Of a stretch of DNA of 64,000 nt, positions 8,651 through 15,738 are shown in pieces; positions within the stretch are counted from its first letter, which is position 1; each line of letters opens with the position of its first letter. This DNA comes from Actinomycetota bacterium. Lineage in GTDB: Bacteria; Actinomycetota; Acidimicrobiia; Acidimicrobiales; JAJPHD01. The position numbers and the translations under genes were made by a program. The notes under the pieces are model-generated. The model made no database searches, was not told the origin of the DNA, and saw only the letters and a program-made list of their open reading frames with translations. The DNA lies in assembly GCA_021325455.1 (NCBI GenBank), contig JAJPHD010000026.1, forward strand, positions 124,001 through 188,000, read 5' to 3'.

Positions 8651-9775
8651 TCAGCAGATGCGGGGGAGGGGGTCACCCACCAGCATGTCCACGATGCGGG
8701 TGCCCCCGAAGGCCGTCTTCAGCAGGACCAGCCCCGGCGGGTCCTCGGCCACCCTGCCGATGGCCGCCGCCCCCTCGCCCCCCGGATGGCCGTGCAGGGC
8801 GGCAATGGCGGCCTCGGCCTCCCCGGGAGGGACGATGGCGACGAAGCGCCCCTCGCAGGCCACGTACAGGGGGTCGATGCCAAGGATCTCGCAGGCGCCG
8901 GTGACGGCAGGGCGCACCGGCACCGCCCCCTCGTCCAGGACCACGGCCACCTCGGAGGCCGCCGCCACCTCGTTCACGACGGTGGCCACCCCTCCCCTGG
9001 TGGCGTCCCGCAGGCAGCGCGTCCCCGGGGCGGCGTCGAGGAGGGCCCGCACCAGCCCCCCCAAGGGGGCCGTGTCGGAGGCGATGTCGGCGTTGATGCC
9101 CAGCTCCCCCCGGGCCAGCATGATCGTCACGCCGTGGTCCCCCACCGGTCCCGAGACGATGACGGTGTCCCCCGGCCGGGCCTGGCCGGCGCCGAGGGAC
9201 CCGTCGCCCTCCATGACTCCCACCCCGGCCGTGGTGATGTAGCAACCGTCGCCCTTCCCCCGGTTCACCACCTTCGTGTCGCCGGTCACCACGGAGACGC
9301 CCGCCACCTCGGCCGCCTTGGCCATCGAGGCGGCGATACGGGTGAGGTCGGCCACGGGGAACCCCTCTTCCAGGATGAACGACGCCGACAGGTAGAGGGG
9401 ACGGGCGCCCGAGACGGCCAGGTCGTTCACCGTCCCGTTCACCGCCAGGTCGCCGATGTCCCCGCCCGGGAAGAAGAGCGGCGACACCACGAACGAGTCG
9501 GTGGTGAAGGCCAGCCTGGCCCCCCCCACCTCGAACCGGGCCTGGTCCTCCAACGGCTCCAGCAAGGGGTTGCGCAGTGCCTCGAGGAAGACCGCCTCGA
9601 TCAGGTTGTGGGTGGCCTTGCCCCCCGCCCCGTGGGCGAGGGTGATGCGCTCCTCGGTCACCCGGGGCCGGCGCCGGCGGGCCCGCTCGATGCGGGAGAG
9701 GACCTGCTCCTCCCGGGACAGGTGGGGGGACCCCGGTGCAGCCGGCGTCTCCGTGCCCGGACCTGCCTGGCTCAT
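8651..9775 (-). CDS. hypE: HypE, carbamoyl dehydratase of hydrogenase maturation
   Basis: A 374-residue HypE. It carries the PurM/SelD-like ATP fold: L-A-H-G-A-G-G-K near residue 47, F-T-T-D-S-F-V, G-D-I-G-x-L-A-V-N-G-T-V-N-D, and ends in P-R-I-C, the C-terminal cysteine that receives the carbamoyl group from HypF and dehydrates it to thiocyanate for transfer through HypC/HypD. The first 30 residues are an unusual basic, proline-rich leader before the conserved core; a later start is possible. The ATG overlaps the hypD stop (ATGA). It is the last gene of the minus-strand hydrogenase operon. Confidence 0.95.
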   Translation of the reverse strand: MSQAGPGTETPAAPGSPHLSREEQVLSRIERARRRRPRVTEERITLAHGAGGKATHNLIEAVFLEALRNPLLEPLEDQARFEVGGARLAFTTDSFVVSPLFFPGGDIGDLAVNGTVNDLAVSGARPLYLSASFILEEGFPVADLTRIAASMAKAAEVAGVSVVTGDTKVVNRGKGDGCYITTAGVGVMEGDGSLGAGQARPGDTVIVSGPVGDHGVTIMLARGELGINADIASDTAPLGGLVRALLDAAPGTRCLRDATRGGVATVVNEVAAASEVAVVLDEGAVPVRPAVTGACEILGIDPLYVACEGRFVAIVPPGEAEAAIAALHGHPGGEGAAAIGRVAEDPPGLVLLKTAFGGTRIVDMLVGDPLPRIC

Positions 9776-10899
9776 GCCCGTACCGCCTCTCTCACCCTCA
9801 CCCGGGTGAACCGGCCGAAGTTGTAGTAGGCAGCACAGGCTCCTTCCGAGGAGACCATGCAGGTGCCTATGGGGTTCTCCGGCGTGCAGGCCGTCCCGAA
9901 CACCTTGCACTCCCAGGGCTTCAGCACCCCCTTCAGGACCTCGCCGCACTGGCAGGCCTTGGGGTCGGCCACCCTCACCCCGGGGACCGGGAAGCGGACC
10001 TCGGCGTCGAAGGAGGCGTACCGCTCCCTCAGCTTCAGGGCCGAGTGGGATATGAACCCCAGCCCCCTCCATTCGAAGTGGGGGCGCAGCTCCATCACCT
10101 GGTTCACCACCTTCAAGGCCGTGGCGTTGCCGTCCCAGGGCACGACCCGCTTGTACTGGTTCTCCACCTCGCAGCGGCCCTCGGCCAGCTGGGCCAGGAG
10201 CTGGTACACGGCCTGCAGGATGTCCAGGGGCTCGAACCCCGCCACCACCAGGGGCTTGTGGTGCTGGGCCGCTATCCACCGGTAGGGGCGGCAGCCGATG
10301 ACGGTGGACACGTGGCCGGGGCCGAGGAACCCGTCCAGGCGGAGGTCGGGCGAGTCGAGTATGGCCTTTATGGCCGGGATGATCGTCACGTGGTTGCAGA
10401 AGACCGAGAAGTTCTCGATCCCCTCGGCCTCGGCCCGCAGCAGGGTCATGGCCGTGGAGGGGGCCGTGGTCTCGAACCCGATGGCCATGAAGACCACCTG
10501 GCGGTCCGGGTTGCGCCGGGCCGTCTCGAGGGCGTCCAGGGGCGAGTAGACCATGCGGATGTCAGCCCCGGCGGCCTTGGCGTCGAAGAAGGAGCCGTGG
10601 CTGCCCGGGACGCGCATCATGTCCCCGAAGGAGGTCATGGTCACCTCCGGCCGGGTGGCTATGGCGATGGCGTCGTCCACCCGGCCCATGGGGATCACGC
10701 ACACCGGGCAGCCAGGCCCGTGCACCAGGGTGACGGTCTCGGGCAGGTAGTCCTCGAGGCCGTGCTTGTAGATGGTGTGGGTGTGGCCGCCGCAGACCTC
10801 CATGAACTTGTAGCGGCGGCCCGGCTGGCACAGGGCCGCGATCTGAGCGGCCAGGGCCCGGGCCTTGTCGGCATCCCGGTACTCGTCGACGAAGCGCAT
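9772..10899 (-). CDS. hypD: HypD, Fe(CN)2CO assembly scaffold
   Basis: A 375-residue HypD of normal length. It shows F-M-E-V-C-G-G-H-T-H near the N-terminus, G-P-G-C-P-V-C, and the C-terminal [4Fe-4S] domain with cysteines in C-Q-C-G-E, C-K-V-F-G-T-A-C and G-T-C-M-V-S-S-E-G-A-C. With HypC it holds iron while HypE donates cyanide; the cluster and the conserved thiols act in electron transfer. ATGA overlap with hypE downstream and 11 bp from hypC upstream. Confidence 0.97.
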   Translation of the reverse strand: MRFVDEYRDADKARALAAQIAALCQPGRRYKFMEVCGGHTHTIYKHGLEDYLPETVTLVHGPGCPVCVIPMGRVDDAIAIATRPEVTMTSFGDMMRVPGSHGSFFDAKAAGADIRMVYSPLDALETARRNPDRQVVFMAIGFETTAPSTAMTLLRAEAEGIENFSVFCNHVTIIPAIKAILDSPDLRLDGFLGPGHVSTVIGCRPYRWIAAQHHKPLVVAGFEPLDILQAVYQLLAQLAEGRCEVENQYKRVVPWDGNATALKVVNQVMELRPHFEWRGLGFISHSALKLRERYASFDAEVRFPVPGVRVADPKACQCGEVLKGVLKPWECKVFGTACTPENPIGTCMVSSEGACAAYYNFGRFTRVRVREAVRA

Positions 10900-10910
10900 C
10901 GGACCGCTCC

Positions 10911-11183
10911 CTACCCGATCCTGGACCGGGACAGGGCGGCCAGCTCGTCGGCGTAGGCCTGGCCCATCCCCTCCAGGAACTCGAGGGAGGCCCGGGCCTC
11001 GTCCTCGTCGATCTTGGATAGGGCGAACCCGACGTGTATTAGCACCCAGTCACCGACCTCCAGCCCCTCGTCGGTGACGAGGCCCACGTTCACGGTCCTT
11101 TGGACCCCGCACACGTCCACGCTGGCCAGGTCCGGGCGGTCGGAGAACCGCTCCACCACCTGGCCCGGGATGCCGAGGCACAT
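10911..11183 (-). CDS. hypC: HypC, hydrogenase assembly chaperone
   Basis: A 90-residue HypC. The essential N-terminal M-C-L-G-I-P-G-Q-V-V motif is intact (Cys2 binds the iron complex and the large-subunit precursor), and the barrel ends with V-G-D-W-V-L-I-H-V-G-F-A-L. It shuttles the Fe(CN)2CO unit from HypD to the hydrogenase large subunit. A second, diverged HypC-like domain is fused between two SIS domains at 3843-5327. It is 57 bp downstream of hypA. Confidence 0.96.
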   Translation of the reverse strand: MCLGIPGQVVERFSDRPDLASVDVCGVQRTVNVGLVTDEGLEVGDWVLIHVGFALSKIDEDEARASLEFLEGMGQAYADELAALSRSRIG

Positions 11184-11240
11184 GGTCGACTCCTTTGCTG
11201 TCGTTGGGTTCCAAGAGCGCTCCCCCGGCCCGGAGCCTGG

Positions 11241-11594
11241 TCAGGCCGGCGGCGAGGGGACTGGTGCGTAGGTGAGGGACTCCAGGGTCAGCTCGTCTCC
11301 GCCGGCCAGGGCCACCTCGACCGACCCGCAGGACGGGCACACCGCCAGGGGATCGTTGCTGGACGCCTCGGCCCCGCAGGCGGCGCAGCTCATCTGCATG
11401 GGGACGGTGGTGACCAGGAGCGAGGCGCCGTCGGCCTCGGTTCCCGCCGCCACCAGCTCGAAGGCCTGCCGCAGCGACCCCTCGTCCACGGCATGGGCCG
11501 CCCCCACCCGCAGGGCTACCCGGGACACGGTGCGGCCCGCGGCCCGGGCCCGGACGGCCTGCACGACCCCCTCGCAGAGGCCGAGCTCGTGCAC
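11241..11594 (-). CDS. hypA: HypA, nickel-insertion accessory protein
   Basis: A 117-residue HypA. The N-terminal M-H-E-L motif that binds nickel through His2 is present (GTG start), and the zinc domain has two C-x2-C pairs (C-A-A-C and C-P-S-C) near residues 70-90. It delivers nickel to the large subunit, normally together with the GTPase HypB. No hypB lies next to it or anywhere in the window. It starts 3 bp after the stop of the 34-residue DUF6893-like gene. Confidence 0.94.
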   Translation of the reverse strand: MHELGLCEGVVQAVRARAAGRTVSRVALRVGAAHAVDEGSLRQAFELVAAGTEADGASLLVTTVPMQMSCAACGAEASSNDPLAVCPSCGSVEVALAGGDELTLESLTYAPVPSPPA

Positions 11595-11597
11595 GGG

Positions 11598-11702
11598 CTA
11601 CATCTCCCTTATGTGCAGGTAGCGGGCGATGTCGGGTAGCGAGGTCACCACCACGGCAGCCACGCCGGCCAGCAGCGCCCCCTTGATCAGGCGAGAGATC
11701 AT
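11598..11702 (-). CDS. 34-residue DUF6893-type small protein
   Basis: A very short gene supported by a textbook AAGGAGGTGA sequence 5 bp before its ATG and by its position, 25 bp after the protease gene and 3 bp before hypA. The product has one hydrophobic segment (residues about 8-21: G-A-L-L-A-G-V-A-A-V-V-V) and a basic tail ending S-L-P-D-I-A-R-Y-L-H-I-R-E-M. The L-P-D-I-x-R-Y-x-x-I-R ending is what I remember for DUF6893 small proteins of actinobacterial hydrogenase clusters. It would sit in or on the membrane; the function is unknown. Confidence 0.72.
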   Translation of the reverse strand: MISRLIKGALLAGVAAVVVTSLPDIARYLHIREM

Positions 11703-11727
11703 GGACGTCACCTCCTTGCTCTTCGCA

Positions 11728-13824
11728 CTAGGGACCATGGGGCCGGGCGGTCCGGCCCCGATCCTCCCCCTCCAGGGCCTCCCGCGCCAGGCGGCCCACC
11801 AGGGCGACAGCCTCGTCCACGGCGGCGGCCACCGGGGGCGAGAGCCCCATGCCCTCCTCCAGGGAGGCTGGCTCGCAGCCCACCACGACCATGGGAGGAG
11901 GAGTGCCGCCGAGCTGGCCCACCAGGGCCAGGACCGCCTCGGGGTCCATGGCGTGGGCATCGGCGGCGGGGTCGGGCTCCTCGCCGCCGGCCCCCCGGCG
12001 GTGGGCTGCTCGCTGGCCGGGGGGGTCGGGCTCTATCACGTAGAGGGTGCCGGGGGGCCCGCCCCTCTTGGCCGTGTCCACCAGGATCGTCAGGTCGGGA
12101 GGGTCCAGCAGCTCGTAGGCCAGGTGGACCCCGGCGATGCCCACGTCGGCCACCTCCACTCCAGGAGGAAGGACGAGGGCGCCGCCGCTCCCGCTCGCCC
12201 CCTCCAGCCGGCGAGCCACCTCCGGGCCGAACCCGTCATCGGAGAGGAACACGTTGCCCACGCCAGCTACCAGGACCCGCCGCGTGGCGGCCCTCTCCTG
12301 GACCTGTCGGGCGGGGCGGGTGCTGTCCGCTGGCCCCGGGGGCCCGAGCACCTCGATCTCGTCGGGATGGAAGAAGAAGGGCCGCTGATAGGAGCCGCCG
12401 GCAGGGTCAGCGAGGCTGCCGTCCAGCACCACCCCCACCTGGGCCTGGCCCTCCGGGTCCCGGTAGACGCCGGCCACCGTCGCCTCCCGGCCGGCCAGGA
12501 ACAGGTCCATGGCATCGGCCCGCCTCCCCGGCCGCAGCCTCACCCGCCACCCTCTCCCGACCTGGAGGGCACCCACCGGCACGGTCGCCTCGAGCGGGTC
12601 GTCGCCCTCCAGGTCGCCGAGGGGCTCCCATTCCCCCGGCGGGGCCGGGCCCCCTGCCCCTTGCCCGTGCCCTGCCCCCTCGTCCCGGCCCGGGGGCTCC
12701 GAGCCCTCCCCTGCCCCTGGGCCGAGAGGCCGCAGGGAGCGGATGGCCCCGTGCAGGCGGCCCAGCACCTCGGGCGCCACGGTGTCGGCGTGGTCCAGGA
12801 TGCGGCGGGCCGCCTCGTCGGTGGCCCTTGCCTCCTCCTTCTCCTCCTCGGTGAGGGTCATGATGCGCAGGGTCAGGATCTCGTCTATCTCGGTGGCGTC
12901 GCAGAGCTGCTCGCGGCTCTCGGGCGCCACCTCGGGATGGTCCGCCAGGATGATGGGGGACGAGAGGACCACGTCGTCCTCCCCCGGGGGACCTGCCAGC
13001 ACCGGCCAGCAACCCCGGTTCTCACAGGCAGCCGCCGCCGCGGCGGCATCGGGGGGCGGGTCGGTGAGGGACACGAAGCTCCCCTCGTGGGCGCCGAGGA
13101 GGAGGTGCGCTCCCACCAGGGAGTGGCGCAGGGCCTCGTCGCGGTCCCGGGCCGGCCCGGACCACGGGGTGAGGTTGGCCAGGTCCAGGCGCACCCGCAC
13201 CAGGCTCGCTCCGGCCACGGGGGCCGCGCTCAGCGCCAGGGACGCCGTGACGGGGAGGCACCGGCGGACCACCCGGCCCCGGACCCGGCCCCCGGGCCCC
13301 CCCACGGGCTCTTCCTCCACCTCCCCGGCCAGCTCCAGGGGAAGGACCAGCTCGCCCCCGGCCATGAGCTCCCCGAGGTCCACGCCGGCCCAGTCCGCCT
13401 CGACCTCCACCCCCTCGTCCCAGGTGAGGACCCGCCGCCCCTCCGCCCCCAGCTCGGCGACGGGGCGGAAACCCCCGTCGTCGGCCTCCTCGACCTGGCG
13501 GGCCCGGATGCGCAGGGCCCGCACCCTGATGTCCAGCCGGGTCCGGCCCCGGGGGCGCACCAGGACCTCGGTGCGCGAGCTCCAGGCCTCCGGCCCCCCG
13601 GCCTCCACCCAGCAGCGGGGGGCGAGGACCCCGAACTGCCAGCGCACCTGGTTCTTGGCCGCCGAGGCCCGGTAGGGGTAGAGCAGGTAGCCCTCGTACA
13701 GCACGGCGTCGGCCACCCGCCGGGCGGCCTCGAAGCCCGGATGGGGCCCGTGACGGCGGCCGGGCTGGCCCGGAGCCGCCACCCTCTGGCCTTGCCCCGC
13801 CGGCCGGCTCGCCCCCGGGCTCAC
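11728..13824 (-). CDS. hydrogenase-cluster protein fused to a hydrogenase maturation protease
   Basis: A 698-residue fusion. Residues about 35-510 form a large domain I know only from actinobacterial-type hydrogenase loci; it contains an L-Y-P-Y-R-A-S-A-A-K-N segment near residue 48. Residues about 513-690 are a HybD/HyaD-type endopeptidase: V-A-G-V-G-N-V-F-L-S-D-D-G-F-G with the first acidic nickel ligand, I-L-V-D-T with the second, and an H-A-M-D-P-E-A-V histidine near the end. The protease trims the large-subunit tail after nickel insertion. The GTG start at 13824 overlaps the DUF6084 stop; no stop or start separates the two parts, so the fusion looks real. Confidence 0.82.
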   Translation of the reverse strand: MSPGASRPAGQGQRVAAPGQPGRRHGPHPGFEAARRVADAVLYEGYLLYPYRASAAKNQVRWQFGVLAPRCWVEAGGPEAWSSRTEVLVRPRGRTRLDIRVRALRIRARQVEEADDGGFRPVAELGAEGRRVLTWDEGVEVEADWAGVDLGELMAGGELVLPLELAGEVEEEPVGGPGGRVRGRVVRRCLPVTASLALSAAPVAGASLVRVRLDLANLTPWSGPARDRDEALRHSLVGAHLLLGAHEGSFVSLTDPPPDAAAAAAACENRGCWPVLAGPPGEDDVVLSSPIILADHPEVAPESREQLCDATEIDEILTLRIMTLTEEEKEEARATDEAARRILDHADTVAPEVLGRLHGAIRSLRPLGPGAGEGSEPPGRDEGAGHGQGAGGPAPPGEWEPLGDLEGDDPLEATVPVGALQVGRGWRVRLRPGRRADAMDLFLAGREATVAGVYRDPEGQAQVGVVLDGSLADPAGGSYQRPFFFHPDEIEVLGPPGPADSTRPARQVQERAATRRVLVAGVGNVFLSDDGFGPEVARRLEGASGSGGALVLPPGVEVADVGIAGVHLAYELLDPPDLTILVDTAKRGGPPGTLYVIEPDPPGQRAAHRRGAGGEEPDPAADAHAMDPEAVLALVGQLGGTPPPMVVVGCEPASLEEGMGLSPPVAAAVDEAVALVGRLAREALEGEDRGRTARPHGP

Positions 13825-14465
13825 ACCCGCTCCCCCTGAGAAGCCCGGTCGAGGAGGGCGCCCATGACGTGCTCCCAGGTGGGAAGGGCCTGCTCGGCCT
13901 TGAAGCGGGCCAGGGCCCGGTAGGTGTCGTGGGAGAGGCGGAGCCAGGTGCAGCCGGGGAAGCTGCGGTCCATGGCCTCCCTCCAGGCGGCCACGGGCAG
14001 CCGGTAGCGGGCCTCGTGCTCCCAGGGGACAGGCAGGACCTCCAGCCTCCCCTCCGGGCCCCGGCAGAAGGCCGTCCCGCTGAACAGCGCCAGCAAGGGC
14101 ACCTCCCCGCCCTCCAGGGCCCCCAGATAGGTGGCCGAGGAGGCCACCTCCGTGTCGTAGCTGCACGGCAGGGCCAGGTCCACCTCCGTGGAGCCCGAGA
14201 ACCCGGCCACGTTGCGGTCCACCCGGGCCCACAGCAGGCTGCGCTGGGTCTCCGCGAAGCGGTCCGGGGTCCCGAACATCCCTAGCAGGGCCTCGGCCTC
14301 CCGGGAGGAGTAGCCCCTCTGCCTGGGCTCGATGCGGACCTGGGCCGACAGCACCAGGGCCTCCACCCGGCCCGATGCCTCGATGCGCAGCCTCAGCACC
14401 ACGCTCGGGGCCAGCGTGTCCGCCGGGGCCGAGTGCCCCACCAGGGCGAAGCGAAGGGCGCTCAT
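13821..14465 (-). CDS. DUF6084 family protein of the hydrogenase cluster
   Basis: A 214-residue protein that I recognise as the DUF6084 family, found next to actinobacterial-type [NiFe] hydrogenases. Visible features are an N-terminal beta-rich half with S-A-Q-V-R-I-E-P-x-x-R-x-Y-S, a W-A-x-V-x-x-N-V-x-x-F segment, and a C-terminal P-W-E-H-E-A-x-Y-R-L-P with a W-x-R-L-S-H-D-T-Y-R-A-L-A-R-F-K helix. No catalytic motif is apparent. It is translationally coupled on both sides (ATGA with DUF5947, GTGA with the protease fusion), which points to a role in hydrogenase assembly or activity. Confidence 0.75.
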   Translation of the reverse strand: MSALRFALVGHSAPADTLAPSVVLRLRIEASGRVEALVLSAQVRIEPRQRGYSSREAEALLGMFGTPDRFAETQRSLLWARVDRNVAGFSGSTEVDLALPCSYDTEVASSATYLGALEGGEVPLLALFSGTAFCRGPEGRLEVLPVPWEHEARYRLPVAAWREAMDRSFPGCTWLRLSHDTYRALARFKAEQALPTWEHVMGALLDRASQGERV

Positions 14466-15181
14466 CACCCCCGGTCCCCGGAAATGTACGTCGCTGGCGG
14501 CCGGCCCCGCCTCCCCCGGCCCCGGTCGGGAAGGCCGGCGAAGAAGGACTCGATGGCCTGCCTGGCCTCGGGCCCCCCGTCGAATCCCCGCCAGGACCGG
14601 CGCACCAGCGCCACCAGCTCGTAGCAGGCGTCCACGGGCACGATCCAGCAGGAGAAGCTCCCCGGGGCCAGCCGCCTCACGAGGAGGGCCTCCACGTCGG
14701 GCACCATGGCGGCCAGCTCCGGGTGGGCAGCCACCAGCTCCCCCCACCTCTCCAGCCCGAGGAGGGACTCGGTGGCGCCGGCGGGACCGGGGTAGAAGGC
14801 CACCGGCCGCCCCAGGGGGGTGGAATGGAACACGAAGGCCAGGCCCACCGGGATCTCCAGTGCCTCCCAGGCGCCCTCGTCCAGGTGGAGGTCCACCGCC
14901 CGGCAGTCCTCGGGCACCGCCCGCCAGCGGCCCATGGCCGCCGCCTCGTTGGTGAAGAGCAGCCAGCAGGCCCGGCACGAGCACCGCAGGGACCGGTGCT
15001 CGATGTCGGCGACATGGGGGTGGTCCTCCTCCACGGCCACACCGCACAGGTCGCAGGCCGGTCCGGCGGCCTGCCGGGGCCGGTCGAGGAGCCGGCGCAG
15101 TCCCGCCAGCTCGCCCCCGGGAGGGGTGGCCGGGGCCTGCCCGGTCCCCGCCCCGGTCACCAGCCCCCCTCCCGCCGTCAC
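14465..15181 (-). CDS. DUF5947 family protein of the hydrogenase cluster
   Basis: A 238-residue protein matching the DUF5947 family that accompanies group 1h hydrogenases. It has a rubredoxin-like metal site: C-D-L-C near residue 40 and C-S-C-x-x-C near residue 65, so it may bind iron or zinc and could pass electrons. Other conserved blocks are F-Y-P-G-P-A-G-A-T-E-S and the C-terminal S-F-x-x-G. The GTG start at 15181 overlaps the NifU-like stop; the longer reading frame upstream of it is a shadow of that gene. Coupled to DUF6084 downstream. Confidence 0.76.
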   Translation of the reverse strand: MTAGGGLVTGAGTGQAPATPPGGELAGLRRLLDRPRQAAGPACDLCGVAVEEDHPHVADIEHRSLRCSCRACWLLFTNEAAAMGRWRAVPEDCRAVDLHLDEGAWEALEIPVGLAFVFHSTPLGRPVAFYPGPAGATESLLGLERWGELVAAHPELAAMVPDVEALLVRRLAPGSFSCWIVPVDACYELVALVRRSWRGFDGGPEARQAIESFFAGLPDRGRGRRGRPPATYISGDRG

Positions 15182-15738
15182 CCGGCCCTCCGGCGCAGGG
15201 CCACGGGCACCGAGCGGGGTGGGGGGAGCACCGTCTCGGCCTCCACCTCCACCCTGACCTCGGGCACGGCCCGGCGCAGCTCCGCCTCCACCGCCTCCCG
15301 GAGGGCGGCGCCGGGCGACCCGCAACCGTGCCCCGGGGCGGCCAGGCGGAGGTGGACCACAGGCGGCTCCCCCTCCTCGATCCCTACCAGCTCCACCCCG
15401 GCCCCCCTGGCCACCCCGTCCAGGGAGGCCCGGGCCCGCTCCAGCGCCGCTCGCACCCGGGCGGGGAGGTCCAGGGGGTGCAGGTCGTGAAGCACGAGAA
15501 GGCTGGCCACCAGCTGGTCGTCCAGGAAGCGGGCAAAAAGCCCGGTGGCCCCCGGCCCGCTCTCGTCGACGATGGTGAGGATGCGGTGCAGGCCCGCCCC
15601 GTAGAGCTCGACCAGGAGGCGCACCAGCTCGTCCACCTCGGCCCGGGTACGGGGATCGGCGTGCGACCCGAGCTTGGTGACGAGCGCCTCGATGCGGTCG
15701 CCGACCTCCCGCAGGTGGGCGTCCTCCGGAGTCGTCAC
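15178..15738 (-). CDS. NifU-like protein of the hydrogenase cluster
   Basis: A 186-residue protein with a helical N-terminal half (residues 1-90) and a C-terminal NifU/Nfu-like domain (residues about 110-170). The Nfu domain normally carries C-x2-C for a bridging Fe-S cluster; here the corresponding loop reads H-G-C-G-S-P with a single cysteine, so cluster binding by the usual mode is doubtful. NifU-like genes are regular members of actinobacterial-type hydrogenase operons. GTG start overlaps the hhyL stop, and its own stop overlaps DUF5947. Confidence 0.75.
   Translation of the reverse strand: MTTPEDAHLREVGDRIEALVTKLGSHADPRTRAEVDELVRLLVELYGAGLHRILTIVDESGPGATGLFARFLDDQLVASLLVLHDLHPLDLPARVRAALERARASLDGVARGAGVELVGIEEGEPPVVHLRLAAPGHGCGSPGAALREAVEAELRRAVPEVRVEVEAETVLPPPRSVPVALRRRAG

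Noticed and set aside
13824-14232. The longer N-terminal extension of the fused protease frame to 14232
   Set aside because: This part overlaps the DUF6084 gene entirely and is Gly-rich shadow; the GTG at 13824 fits the overlap rule of the operon.
15178-15738. A standard Nfu Fe-S scaffold
   Set aside because: The usual C-x2-C pair is reduced to one cysteine, so only NifU-like is claimed.
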